Translations under genes and position numbers: made by a program | The notes under the pieces: model-generated | Databases searched by the model: none | The model's input: only the letters and a program-made list of their open reading frames with translations | Told to the model about the DNA's origin: nothing | Origin: DASXBA01 sp036406475 | GTDB taxonomy: Bacteria > Actinomycetota > Thermoleophilia > Solirubrobacterales > Thermoleophilaceae | NCBI GenBank assembly: GCA_036406475.1 | Contig: DASXBA010000006.1 | Location: forward strand, 1 to 64,000 | Direction: 5' to 3' | DNA: 64,000 bases | Part shown: piece by piece, positions 40,602 through 48,521 of the stretch | Layout: the number at the start of each line of letters is the position of its first letter | Numbering within the stretch: the stretch's first letter is position 1

Positions 40602-41567
40602 GTGACCGCCAGCCTGCCCTCCGACGTCCAGGCCGTCTTCGATCGCTTCATCACGACCGAGTACACGACGATCGACGGGCGGGGGCAGCCGATCACGTGG
40701 CCCGTGACGCCGTACTACCGGCCCGGAGATCCGTGCGTCGACGTCACGACGGGCGTCGGCTACCCGAAGAAGGCGCGCGACGCCGAGGCGAACCCCAGGG
40801 TCGCGCTGCTGTTCTCGGACCCGACCGGCTGCGGGATCGAGGAGCCGCCGCAGGTGCTCGTGCAGGGCACGGCCCGGATCGACGACGGGGACCTGGATGC
40901 GAACGCGGAGCGTTACGCGCGGGAGTCGGGCGAGAAGCTGCCGGCCACCAAGTCGATGATGCCGCCCAAGCCGATCCGGGGCGTGTTCGGCTGGTACTTC
41001 AAGCGCCTCTACGTGCACGTGCGGCCGGAGCGCGTCTACCTCTGGCCGGATGGCGACCCGGCGGCCGAGCCGCAGCTGCTCGACGCGCACATGGAGGAGG
41101 TTCGCTCGGGGCACGACGAGGAGCCGGCGGGCGACCATGCGGGGGCCGGCGGGGGCGATGCGGTTTGGGACGACCGGATGGAGGAGCTCGGCGAGCGCTA
41201 CACGAGCGCGGTGCTGTCGCTGGTGGCGCCCGACGGCTTCCCCTTCTCGCTGAGGCTTCCGATCGAGGTCGACCGCGGCGCGCGGCGGGTGAGGTTCGGC
41301 GGCTCGCCGCTCGGCGTCCCGCTCCAGCCGGGACTCGCGTGCGTCACCGCGCACGACCACGCTCCCGACTTCACCTGGCAGCGCAACTTTCAGGTCCGGG
41401 GCGACCTTGTACAGGAGGATGGTGCCTGGGCGCTCATCCCGCACAAGCTCGTCGGCGGCTTCGAGCTGCCGCCCGCGTCGATGCTGGCGCGCTACCGGCT
41501 CAACTTCCAGAAGGTGCGCCGCTTCCGGAAGATCGCCAAGCGCGAGCTCGCGCGGCGGAACGGCTGA
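40602..41567 (+). CDS. Pyridoxamine 5'-phosphate oxidase-like split-barrel protein
   Basis: 321-residue protein of the FMN/F420-binding split-barrel superfamily. The first domain (VFDRFITTEYTTIDGRGQPITWPVTPYYRPGD, YPKKARDAEANPRVALLFSDP) is typical; a second barrel-like half (YTSAVLSLVAPDGFPFSLRLPIEVDRGARRVRF) follows after an acidic/Gly-rich linker, so the protein may hold two half-barrels. Cofactor and substrate unknown. GTG start supported by the -10 box. The 237-bp gap after it contains no gene; a short GTGTCGACC/GGTCGGCAC hairpin lies at 41709-41728. Confidence 0.8.
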   Translation: MTASLPSDVQAVFDRFITTEYTTIDGRGQPITWPVTPYYRPGDPCVDVTTGVGYPKKARDAEANPRVALLFSDPTGCGIEEPPQVLVQGTARIDDGDLDANAERYARESGEKLPATKSMMPPKPIRGVFGWYFKRLYVHVRPERVYLWPDGDPAAEPQLLDAHMEEVRSGHDEEPAGDHAGAGGGDAVWDDRMEELGERYTSAVLSLVAPDGFPFSLRLPIEVDRGARRVRFGGSPLGVPLQPGLACVTAHDHAPDFTWQRNFQVRGDLVQEDGAWALIPHKLVGGFELPPASMLARYRLNFQKVRRFRKIAKRELARRNG

Positions 41568-41787
41568 GCCCTCCCTTTTCACGCAAGGAGCGGGCTCGGT
41601 CCCCGAGGAGGCCTTGACCGGCCCGAACGGCGGCTGGTCTACTCGCCCGCAGAGACGCGGACTAGCGCGAAGAGCGAGGCCGTGAGGTGTGAGGCCCGCC
41701 GCGAAGCCGTGTCGACCCCGGTCGGCACAGGCGCGCTCCTCAAGCGCGACCTCCGCGTCTCGACTTTTTTGCGGCGGCTCCCGCTGT

Positions 41788-41793
41788 TACCGT
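41788..41793 (+). promoter_or_regulatory. Putative -10 box (TACCGT)
   Basis: TACCGT ends 11 nt before ATG 41805. Confidence 0.35.
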
Positions 41794-41804
41794 GGCGACC
41801 AGCG

Positions 41805-43160
41805 ATGCGGACCCGCGGATTCCTAGTCGTCGGCCTCGCCCTTCTGCTGCTGCCGGCGTCGGCCGGCGCGGCGGTCACGCCGAGCCGAGACGCGAACGCG
41901 GTGGCCGGCGCAATGGACTCCTTCGGCGGCGCCGGCTTCACCGTGATCCCGCCCGCCCCGAGTCGCCCCGCGGGATTCAGCGGCTCGCTCCAGGCGGGCT
42001 TCCCGACCAGGGGCTCGAACTACGCCCTCTTGAGCACGGGCGACGCGGTGGCCGCCGACACCCCCAACAGCGCCGGCAACACCAGCACGAACAACGGCGG
42101 CGGCCCCGGCCCGCACGGCACCTCGGTCTACGACCTCGTCCAGATCAAGGTGAACTTCAACGTGCCCAAGGGCGCCAACTGCGCCGGCTTCGATTTCCGC
42201 TTCCTGTCCGAGGAGTACCCGGAGTTCGTCGGCTCCCGCTTCAACGACGGCTTCATCGCGGAGCTCGACACCTCCGACTTCAACGTGGCCGCGACCGGAA
42301 TCACCGCGCCCCACAACTTCGCCTTCGACGACAGCGGTCACGTGATCAGCGTCAACACCACGGGCTTCTCCGCGCCCAACGCCGCCGGCACCACCTACGA
42401 CGGCGGCACGCCGCTCCTGCACGCCTCCACGCCGGTCTCGCCGGGAGCGCACTCGATCTACCTGTCGGTCTTCGACCAGTCCGACCCGACTTTCGACTCG
42501 GCCGCGATCCTCGACAATGTCCACGCCTTCAGCGCGGCCGGCGGCTGCCACACCGGGGCGACCTCGGTCGGGGCGCCGGTGGCGGGCAAGTCCTTCGATG
42601 CCGAGCCCGTCAGCGGCAAGGTCTACTTCAAGTGCCGCGGCGACCACGGCCGGACCAGGCTCAGCCAGGCGGTGAACCTGCCGGTCGGCAAGCGCTGCAC
42701 GGTCGACGCGCGCGCCGGCAAGCTAAGGGTCGTGTCGGCGGCCAACGGCTCGTCGACCAACACCAAGGCGTCGGTCTTCTTCGACGGCCAGTTCCAGATC
42801 AGGGAGAAGAAGGCGAAGAAGCCGCTGACCGAGGCGCGCCTGGTGGGCAAGCTCGCCGGCTGCGGCCATACGTCGACGGCGGCGAGTGGCAAGGTCCAGG
42901 ACGCGAAGCGCAAGAAGCGCCGCGGCCGGCGCCTGTGGTGCAAGGGCAAGGGCCGCTTCCGCACCCGCGGCCGGCACAGCACCGCGACGGTGCGCGGCAC
43001 CACCTGGCTCGTCTACGACCGCTGCGACGGCTCGACCTACAACAAGGTCACGAAGGGCGTCGTGACCGTCCACGACCTGGTGCGCCACAAGAACATCCGG
43101 ATCCGGAACAAGAAGGGCCACAGGGTCTACATCGCGCGGCCGCGCAGGCACCGGCGCTAG
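41805..43160 (+). CDS. Secreted choice-of-anchor L domain protein
   Basis: 451-residue exported protein. Signal peptide at 1-23 (ASAGAA). The choice-of-anchor L domain is recognised by FDFRFLSEEYPEFVGSRFNDGFIAEL and the final SVFDQSDPTFDSAAILDNVHAF (to ~residue 245). The C-terminal 200 residues form a basic, Cys-paired region (YFKCRGDHGRTRLSQAVNLPVGKRC, RRLWCKGKGRFRTRGRHSTATVRGTTWLVYDRCDGS) ending in RPRRHRR. Such proteins are surface-attached; the basic tail could bind wall polymers. It is convergent with the cupredoxin gene and both stops lie in one hairpin. Confidence 0.82.
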   Translation: MRTRGFLVVGLALLLLPASAGAAVTPSRDANAVAGAMDSFGGAGFTVIPPAPSRPAGFSGSLQAGFPTRGSNYALLSTGDAVAADTPNSAGNTSTNNGGGPGPHGTSVYDLVQIKVNFNVPKGANCAGFDFRFLSEEYPEFVGSRFNDGFIAELDTSDFNVAATGITAPHNFAFDDSGHVISVNTTGFSAPNAAGTTYDGGTPLLHASTPVSPGAHSIYLSVFDQSDPTFDSAAILDNVHAFSAAGGCHTGATSVGAPVAGKSFDAEPVSGKVYFKCRGDHGRTRLSQAVNLPVGKRCTVDARAGKLRVVSAANGSSTNTKASVFFDGQFQIREKKAKKPLTEARLVGKLAGCGHTSTAASGKVQDAKRKKRRGRRLWCKGKGRFRTRGRHSTATVRGTTWLVYDRCDGSTYNKVTKGVVTVHDLVRHKNIRIRNKKGHRVYIARPRRHRR

Positions 43161-43175
43161 CCGCCTTAGCGCCGG
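43151..43175. terminator. Bidirectional hairpin containing both stop codons
   Basis: Perfect 9-bp stem CCGGCGCTA (43151-43159) / TAGCGCCGG (43167-43175) with a 7-nt loop. It includes the TAG of the plus-strand gene and the TAA of the minus-strand gene. Confidence 0.65.
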
Positions 43176-44533
43176 CGGACCTTGATCGTTCCCGTCATCG
43201 CGACGGGGTGCAGCGCGCAGAAGAGCTGGTAGGTGCCCGGGGTGCGCAGCTTCTTGCGGTAGCTCCGCCCGCTGGTGAGGTTCACGGACGCGAACCCGCG
43301 CGGCCCGTTGGCCACCGTGACGTTGTGGATCTCGCGGCCCTTGAACAGCCAGCGCAGCGTCGTGCCGCGCCGCACCGAGATGTTGCGGTGGCGGAAGAAC
43401 AGGTCCCCCACGGTGATGGTGCCGTGCCGGCCCAGCCGCACGCGGCGGCCCCTGGGCCTCGCGATCGTGCGCGCCACCCCGTTCCTGATCCCGACGATCG
43501 GGACCTTGAAGCGCGGCGCGACAGTGCGCCCGGGTTCCGTCGAGCGCAGGGACACCATGTCACTCGGTAACGGCCCGCATGAGGAGCGAACGGTCGAGTC
43601 CGGCGCCATGTAGACGATCATGATCCCCATCACCCTCGTGTGGACGAGGGAGTCGTCGTAGTTGGCGTCCAGCCTCAACCGCTCGCCCTTCGCCACCGGG
43701 ATTCCCTGCTGCGTGTTGAAGCCGCTCATGAAGATCGGCCCGGGCTCGTGCAGGATCGGGCGCACGTGGTAGAAGGGGTGGTCGGGTTCCCCCCAGAGCG
43801 GCCGCGAGGTGTAGATCTTCGAGCCGCCGCAGTCCTTTCGGCGCAGGGTGAGGTTCTTGGCGCCGCCATGCACGTGGCCGCCGCCGGCCACGAGGCGGCC
43901 CGCCTCGGGCGCGGTCCAGGTGGTCGAGCGCCGGTAGGTCGAGCCTCGGCGCTTGCCGCCGGGGACGTTGAAGACGGGGTCGGCCAGGCAGTTCTCCACA
44001 TCGAGCCAGTACGGCTTGACCTCGGTCTGCGGCGTCGTCTCGTAGGTCACGTGGTAGCGGATCCACGCCTTGTCGGTTCGGCTCTTGTGGTTCATGAACA
44101 TGTAGAGGAGCGCCCACGGCTGGGTTGGCGAGAACTGGTAGCCGTACCCGCTCGGCAGGGCGAGCTTGGCCCCCTCCTCGCCCCGCGCGTAGAAGCGCTC
44201 GGCTGCCGGGAGGCTCGTCTTGGAGTCGAAGTTGGTGAAGTTGCTACAGGTGCCGTCGCGGCGTGCCAGGTTCACGAACACGATGTGGTGAAGCATCAGC
44301 CGCCTGATCGGGACGTGCTTGGCATCCGGGCCGGGGCCGTCGACCACGTCGACGTCCATGTGGGTGATCCAGCCGGTGCCCGGCGGGTGGGGCGCGCCCA
44401 GGTAGGCGTACTTGACCTGGTAACCGCCGACGGTCACAGGTCCCACCGTGATGGTCTTCGACTTGGTCGCCGCCGACGCTGACGCCGGCAACAAGAGGCA
44501 GCAGGCGAAAGCTGCCGTAAGTGCTCGCTTCAC
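43166..44533 (-). CDS. Secreted PHM-like copper protein fused to a cupredoxin
   Basis: 455-residue exported protein with signal peptide (residues 1-21). The first part resembles copper type II, ascorbate-dependent monooxygenases (PHM fold): LHHIVF (His82, His83) as a CuH-type pair, GHVHGG (His220, His222) as the CuM HxH, and a Met-rich strand VMGIMIVYM (302-309). The last ~85 residues form a plastocyanin-like type 1 copper domain with His403, Cys439, His442 and Met446. GTG 44533 abuts AAGGAG, leaving poor spacing; the signal peptide supports it. A TATAGT box lies 51 nt upstream. Divergent TetR gene. An oxidase, hydroxylase or copper store are possible roles. Confidence 0.72.
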   Translation of the reverse strand: MKRALTAAFACCLLLPASASAATKSKTITVGPVTVGGYQVKYAYLGAPHPPGTGWITHMDVDVVDGPGPDAKHVPIRRLMLHHIVFVNLARRDGTCSNFTNFDSKTSLPAAERFYARGEEGAKLALPSGYGYQFSPTQPWALLYMFMNHKSRTDKAWIRYHVTYETTPQTEVKPYWLDVENCLADPVFNVPGGKRRGSTYRRSTTWTAPEAGRLVAGGGHVHGGAKNLTLRRKDCGGSKIYTSRPLWGEPDHPFYHVRPILHEPGPIFMSGFNTQQGIPVAKGERLRLDANYDDSLVHTRVMGIMIVYMAPDSTVRSSCGPLPSDMVSLRSTEPGRTVAPRFKVPIVGIRNGVARTIARPRGRRVRLGRHGTITVGDLFFRHRNISVRRGTTLRWLFKGREIHNVTVANGPRGFASVNLTSGRSYRKKLRTPGTYQLFCALHPVAMTGTIKVRRR

Positions 44534-44584
44534 TCCTTGGCCCGGACTCCGTTCCGCGCCTCCCTCGGCCGCCGGCCAGCGCTC

Positions 44585-44606
44585 ACTATACAAGAGTTTG
44601 CACTTG
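44585..44606. promoter_or_regulatory. Divergent promoter and possible TetR operator
   Basis: Minus-strand TATAGT (44585-44590) next to the partial palindrome CAAGAGTTTGCACTTG (44591-44606). The plus strand also has GATACT at 44623-44628, 7 nt before the TetR ATG. The palindrome matches at only 5 of 8 positions per half, so the operator is tentative. Confidence 0.35.
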
Positions 44607-44635
44607 GACTGCGAAAAGTTGGGATACTCCGGCGC

Positions 44636-45214
44636 ATGGAGGCGACGGCCGCAAGGGACGGTCGCAGCGTGCGCGCCGAGCGCACGCGCGACGCCGTGGT
44701 CGACGCCCTGCTCGAGCTGCTCGACGAGGGCGACGTGCGTCCCACCGCCGAGCGCATCGCCGAGCGGGCCGGCGTGTCCGAGCGCTCCGTCTTCCAGCAC
44801 TTCGGCGACCGCGAGGCGCTGTTCGAGGCGGCGGCCCAGCGCCAGTACGAGCGGATCGTGCCGACGCTGCGGCCTGTCGACCCGGCGCTCCCGCTCGCGG
44901 AGCGGATCGACGAGTTCACCGCCCAGCGCGCCCGGCTCTACGAGAAGGTGAGCGGGGTCAGGCGCGGGGCGATCCTGATCGAGCACGAATCGGCCACCGT
45001 CGCGGACCGCCTCCAGCGGGTCCGCCGGGCAAAGGTCAGGGAGGTCGAGAAGGTGTTCGCGGCCGAGCTCGCCGGCCGCGATCAGGCTGTGCGAGACGCG
45101 CTGACCGCGGCCTGCGCCTGGACGAGCTGGCAGAGCCTGCGCTTCCACCAGGGCCTGAGCGCCGCCCGCGCGCGCGAGGCGATGCGCGCTGCGATTCGCG
45201 GGCTGCTGGGCTAG
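44636..45214 (+). CDS. TetR/AcrR-family regulator
   Basis: 192-residue repressor. The N-terminal HTH is typical: RAERTRDAVVDALLELLDEGDVRPTAERIAERAGVSERSVFQHFGDREALFEA. The C-terminal ligand domain is all-helical and not informative. ATG 44636 is preferred to longer in-frame starts because the HTH begins at about residue 12 and a GATACT box lies 7 nt upstream. It is divergent from the secreted copper protein and may repress it; ligand unknown. A small CGGGC/GCCCG hairpin follows the stop. Confidence 0.88.
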   Translation: MEATAARDGRSVRAERTRDAVVDALLELLDEGDVRPTAERIAERAGVSERSVFQHFGDREALFEAAAQRQYERIVPTLRPVDPALPLAERIDEFTAQRARLYEKVSGVRRGAILIEHESATVADRLQRVRRAKVREVEKVFAAELAGRDQAVRDALTAACAWTSWQSLRFHQGLSAARAREAMRAAIRGLLG

Positions 45215-45234
45215 AGCGGGCGACCGCCCGACGA

Positions 45235-46707
45235 CTAGTTCTCTCCGGCCGCAAGCGGGCGGCCAAGGAGGGCGACGCGGACGTTGTGCAGGTTCCAGAC
45301 TCGCAGGACGCGCCGTCTGCCCAGGGCGCGCAGGGGGACACGGTTGTCGAATCTGTTCCCCGGCGCGGCCTGGACGAGCCAAACCCGCGGCATCCTGTGG
45401 AACGAGAGCAGCTCCGCTTCGTCGTCGATACTCCTGGCTCGCCACTCCGCCCCTGGGCCCGGCACGTTCGGAGTGCGCCCGAGGTACCAGGCGACCGTCG
45501 AGTTGCCGCCGGGGTCGCTGACGATCGCATCCTCCCAGCGGGCGTGGGCGCGGAGAACTGCCGCCGCGCCACGAAAGTCCGGCCCCTGGCCCCGGTACCA
45601 GTCGGACAGCCCGCGCGTGTGAACAAGGCAGAGCGCGACGAGCGCGGCCACCGCCAGAGGAAGCGGGATCCGCGCCAATGCCCCCGCTGCCATCACCGCG
45701 AGCCCCGGCACGGCCACGATCAGGTAATAGGCCAGGAACGCGGGCTGGACGACCGAGAACAGGCCCACGAGCACAACCGGCACGGCAAAGCACAGCACCG
45801 CGAGCAGTGTCCGCCACGCTGCCTCACCACGGCGCGGTCGCATCATGAGCGCCCCCACCAGAAGCACCAGCCCAAGGCACAGGTACAGCTCGAGCAGCAA
45901 CGGATGGTTCTCCGCACCCGCCACCTCCTCCAGGACGTTCCAGACGCGACCCGCCTCCAACGGTTGAACCCAGTCGATCCGGCTCGTGTTCCCGGTAGCG
46001 AGCAGGACGATTAGCGGCGCGACGACCACCGTGAGGGGCGCCGCCGCGACGGCAGCCTTACGCCAGGGGATGCGCGAAGACGGAAGCCACGCGAGAGAGA
46101 TCGCCTGGGCGGCCACGACGAACAGGGCGAATGGGTGGGCGTACGCCGCGAGCGCCGAGACCGCAACCCAGATCGCCCAGCGACGAGCTGTCGGCCGCTC
46201 CACCGCCAGGATGAAGCACAGCGTCGACGCCGCCACGAGGGCCATCAGCCAGGAGTAGGCCCGAGCGTTCTGCGCGTGGTGAAGCGCCAGGGCGTTGAGG
46301 GCGAGCAGCAGACCGGCAACAACACCCGCGGCCCGCCCGAAGCTGCGCCAGGCGATAGCCGCCGTGAACGCGACGGCGACCGGGAACGCCGTGAGCGACG
46401 GCACCCGCAGAAAGGCATCGCTCGAGCCGAGCTTCTCCCAGAAATGCAGGAACCCGAAGTAGAGGATGTTGTTCGGCTCTACGTAGTGCACGTAGTACAG
46501 GAGCGAAGACATGTGCCGGTGCCCGATCTCCGCCGAGACTCCCTCGTCGTTCGCGAGCGAGCGTTCCCCGAGCTGGATCAGACCAAGCACGAGCGCCAGC
46601 ACCGCCGTCAACGCCACCGCCACAAGCGCAACCGTCCGACCGCCAAGCTTGCGCCCCAGCCGGGCGGCGACAGCCCCCCTCGAGCTGAGCCTAGCTCCCT
46701 GCGCCAC
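45235..46707 (-). CDS. GT-C fold glycosyltransferase-like membrane protein
   Basis: ~490-residue polytopic membrane protein with about 10-12 TM helices. The first luminal loop carries the acidic motif LANDEGVSAEIGHRH expected for GT-C (GT39/83-like) enzymes that use polyprenyl-phosphate sugars. The C-terminal soluble part (DAIVSDPGGNSTVAWYLGRTPNVPGPG...) lies outside the membrane. Start is uncertain: GTG 46707 overlaps the end of the upstream HAD gene by 17 bp; a longer in-frame start at 46818 would add a low-complexity Arg/Ser stretch. Sugar and acceptor are unknown. Confidence 0.78.
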   Translation of the reverse strand: MAQGARLSSRGAVAARLGRKLGGRTVALVAVALTAVLALVLGLIQLGERSLANDEGVSAEIGHRHMSSLLYYVHYVEPNNILYFGFLHFWEKLGSSDAFLRVPSLTAFPVAVAFTAAIAWRSFGRAAGVVAGLLLALNALALHHAQNARAYSWLMALVAASTLCFILAVERPTARRWAIWVAVSALAAYAHPFALFVVAAQAISLAWLPSSRIPWRKAAVAAAPLTVVVAPLIVLLATGNTSRIDWVQPLEAGRVWNVLEEVAGAENHPLLLELYLCLGLVLLVGALMMRPRRGEAAWRTLLAVLCFAVPVVLVGLFSVVQPAFLAYYLIVAVPGLAVMAAGALARIPLPLAVAALVALCLVHTRGLSDWYRGQGPDFRGAAAVLRAHARWEDAIVSDPGGNSTVAWYLGRTPNVPGPGAEWRARSIDDEAELLSFHRMPRVWLVQAAPGNRFDNRVPLRALGRRRVLRVWNLHNVRVALLGRPLAAGEN

Positions 46708-47332
46708 GGCCGGCGAGCATATCCTCGACGGCCGCGATCGCCTGCTCGGTGTCCTCGAAGCGGACCGCGCGCATCCCGAGCGAGGTCGCGCCGTCGCAGT
46801 TGACCTGGATGTCGTCAACGAGCAGGCAGTTCTCGAAGCGGAGGCCGTTGCCCAGCCGGTCGAGCGTGATCTCGAAGATGCGCGCCTCGGGCTTGCGCGA
46901 GCCCACGAAGGCCGAGTCGACCACGACGTCGAAGATCTGGTCGAGCTGCGGGAGCTTGGCGCGCCAAAGCGGCTCCCACTCGCGCACGTTGTTGGTGCAG
47001 AGGGCCATCCGCAGACCGCGGCCGCCCAGCTGGCGCATGAACTCGATCATCCGCGTGTTGGGGCTGAGGCGCTCGAAGTAGACGTCGCGCAGGGCGTCGA
47101 GGTCGAACTCGTGGGGGAGGCCCTCCTGGAGGCGCCGGCCGAACTCCTCCTCGCTGATCTCGCCCCGCTCGAGCTCGAACAGGGGGTGCTCGCCGTACTT
47201 CTCCTGGGCCGCTGCCATCGCCCGCCCGAGGTCCTCGGGCCTGACGCCGCTCTCCTCCTGGTAGCCGCGGAACGCCTCGCTCAGCGGGGTGGTCAGCACA
47301 CCGCCGAAATCGGAGACGATCGCGCCGATCAT
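46691..47332 (-). CDS. HAD-superfamily hydrolase
   Basis: 213-residue haloacid dehalogenase-like phosphatase. Motif I is degenerate: VSDFGGVL keeps the nucleophile Asp8 but has Gly10 where phosphatases have the general acid Asp (DxD). Motif II/III candidates are ALCTNN and GSRKPEARIFE, and motif IV is LLVDDIQVN. The DFGGVL form is common in YihX/epoxide-hydrolase-N-like HADs. Substrate unknown. ATG overlaps the stop of the gene upstream (ATGA), so it belongs to an operon reading FxsA - 47329 gene - HAD - glycosyltransferase. Confidence 0.88.
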   Translation of the reverse strand: MIGAIVSDFGGVLTTPLSEAFRGYQEESGVRPEDLGRAMAAAQEKYGEHPLFELERGEISEEEFGRRLQEGLPHEFDLDALRDVYFERLSPNTRMIEFMRQLGGRGLRMALCTNNVREWEPLWRAKLPQLDQIFDVVVDSAFVGSRKPEARIFEITLDRLGNGLRFENCLLVDDIQVNCDGATSLGMRAVRFEDTEQAIAAVEDMLAGRGAGS

Positions 47333-48039
47333 GCCGCCGCCGACGGGTCGTCGCGGACCATCAGCTCGTAGGCGCCGACGCCCTCGCGACCCTCGACCCG
47401 CCACTCGAACACCGCGACGTGAACGGTGAGCCCTTCCAGCTCGAGCGATGACCCTGCCGCCACGGTTCCGGAGCCGCGGCGTGGGAAGTCCTCGCCGGGG
47501 AGCCAGAGCTCTAGCCCGGCACTGCGCTGGCGGCCCTCGCCGTCGTAGACGGTCGAGATGCGGGCGTCCTCGACGGCCAGCGGCTCGCCGCCGTCGATCA
47601 GGAAGGCCTTGACCGCTTCCTCGTCATGCCCGCGCGCGCCGCGCGGCCGGCGCGCGAGCGCGAGCATCGCGTGCTCGTCGTCGAGCAGGGCGGACAGCGA
47701 GCGCAGGGCGTCGAGCTCCTCCCACTCGGGCGCAACCGTGGTCTCGCTCACCGTGCCGAGGCAGTCCACGTGGGTACCGCCTACATCGCCGCTCACGTGG
47801 CAGGTCCTGGCGAGCACGCCGCCCAGGTCGAGCTCTTCCGAAATCGGGTCGACCTCGAGCGAGAAGCGGCCCTCGAGCTCCGCCTTGAGCTTGCCGCGGC
47901 GCCCGCTCTCGATCTCGGGCCCCTCCGGTATCGCCGTGGGCGACTGCCCCTCGAACAGCACCGTGGTCCCCGACCGGGCCGTGCCGTGGACGCTGCGGGC
48001 CGGGTCGAAGAAGGCGATCGAGAGCGCTGCGCCGGTCAC
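47329..48039 (-). CDS. Conserved-looking beta-rich protein, unknown function
   Basis: 236-residue soluble protein, mostly beta strands: LSIAFFDPARSVHGTARSGTTVLFEGQSPTAIPEG at the start, ARTCHVSGDVGGTHVDCLGTVSET in the middle, and GSGTVAAGSSLELEGLTVHVAVFEWRVEG at the end. The pattern recalls lipocalin or CrtC-like barrels, but no signature is firm. GTG 48039 overlaps the FxsA stop (GTGA) and its stop overlaps the HAD start (ATGA), so it is tightly coupled on both sides. Confidence 0.7.
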   Translation of the reverse strand: MTGAALSIAFFDPARSVHGTARSGTTVLFEGQSPTAIPEGPEIESGRRGKLKAELEGRFSLEVDPISEELDLGGVLARTCHVSGDVGGTHVDCLGTVSETTVAPEWEELDALRSLSALLDDEHAMLALARRPRGARGHDEEAVKAFLIDGGEPLAVEDARISTVYDGEGRQRSAGLELWLPGEDFPRRGSGTVAAGSSLELEGLTVHVAVFEWRVEGREGVGAYELMVRDDPSAAA

Positions 48040-48494
48040 CGCTCGAGCCGCTCTTGCGGCTGCTCGGTCGCCGTGCCCTCGACGTCGTAGTCCTCGCCGG
48101 AGATCGGTCCCGTGCCGCCGATCCGGATCGCGAAGCGCCTGCCGACCGCTCGCATCCCGTAGCGGCGGACCAGGCTGCGCGTGGGCGGCAGCAGGAGCAG
48201 CAGGCCAAAGACGTCGGTGATGAATCCGGGCGTGATCAGGAAGGCGCCCCCGAAGATCACTAGCACGCCGTCCTGCACCTCGCGGTGGGGCATGCGGCCC
48301 TCCGCGAGCGTCTGGTTGAAGCGCCTCCACACCGCTCTGCCCTGCGAGCGCAGGAGCATCGAGCCGGCCACGGAGTCGGCCGCGAGCAGCAGGATCGTCC
48401 AGATCACGCCGATGGCGTCGCCGACCTTGAGGATCACGTACAGCTCCGCCAGCGGGAGCAGGATGAACAGCGCGATCAGTGCGAGCAGACGCAC
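48036..48494 (-). CDS. fxsA: FxsA-family membrane protein
   Basis: 152-residue membrane protein of the FxsA/YjeG family: helices at ~3-22, 28-50 and 72-100 with the family stretch PLAELYVILKVGDAIG and GVLVIFGGAFLITPGFITDVFGLLLLLPPTRSL. E. coli FxsA affects exclusion of phage T7 by plasmid F; the general role is unknown. The GTG start is 7 nt after a minus-strand TAGGGT box, adjacent to the opposite promoter of the SufT-like gene. First gene of a four-gene operon. Confidence 0.9.
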   Translation of the reverse strand: MRLLALIALFILLPLAELYVILKVGDAIGVIWTILLLAADSVAGSMLLRSQGRAVWRRFNQTLAEGRMPHREVQDGVLVIFGGAFLITPGFITDVFGLLLLLPPTRSLVRRYGMRAVGRRFAIRIGGTGPISGEDYDVEGTATEQPQERLER

Positions 48495-48501
48495 CGGCGT
48501 G

Positions 48502-48514
48502 ACCCTACTAACCT
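48502..48514. promoter_or_regulatory. Back-to-back -10 boxes of two leaderless genes
   Basis: Only 27 bp separate the divergent starts at 48494 and 48522. ACCCTA (48502-48507) reads TAGGGT on the minus strand, 7 nt from GTG. TAACCT (48509-48514) on the plus strand is 7 nt from ATG. One base separates the two hexamers. Confidence 0.5.
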
Positions 48515-48521
48515 TGGTCCC

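Noticed and set aside
41568..41804. Intergenic 237 bp considered for an RNA gene or small ORF
   Set aside because: No tRNA-like fold, no strong promoter or coding signature; only a short imperfect hairpin.
45708..45817. Long minus-strand extension of the cupredoxin gene up to 45817
   Set aside because: It crosses the divergent TetR gene; the signal peptide at 44533 marks the true start.
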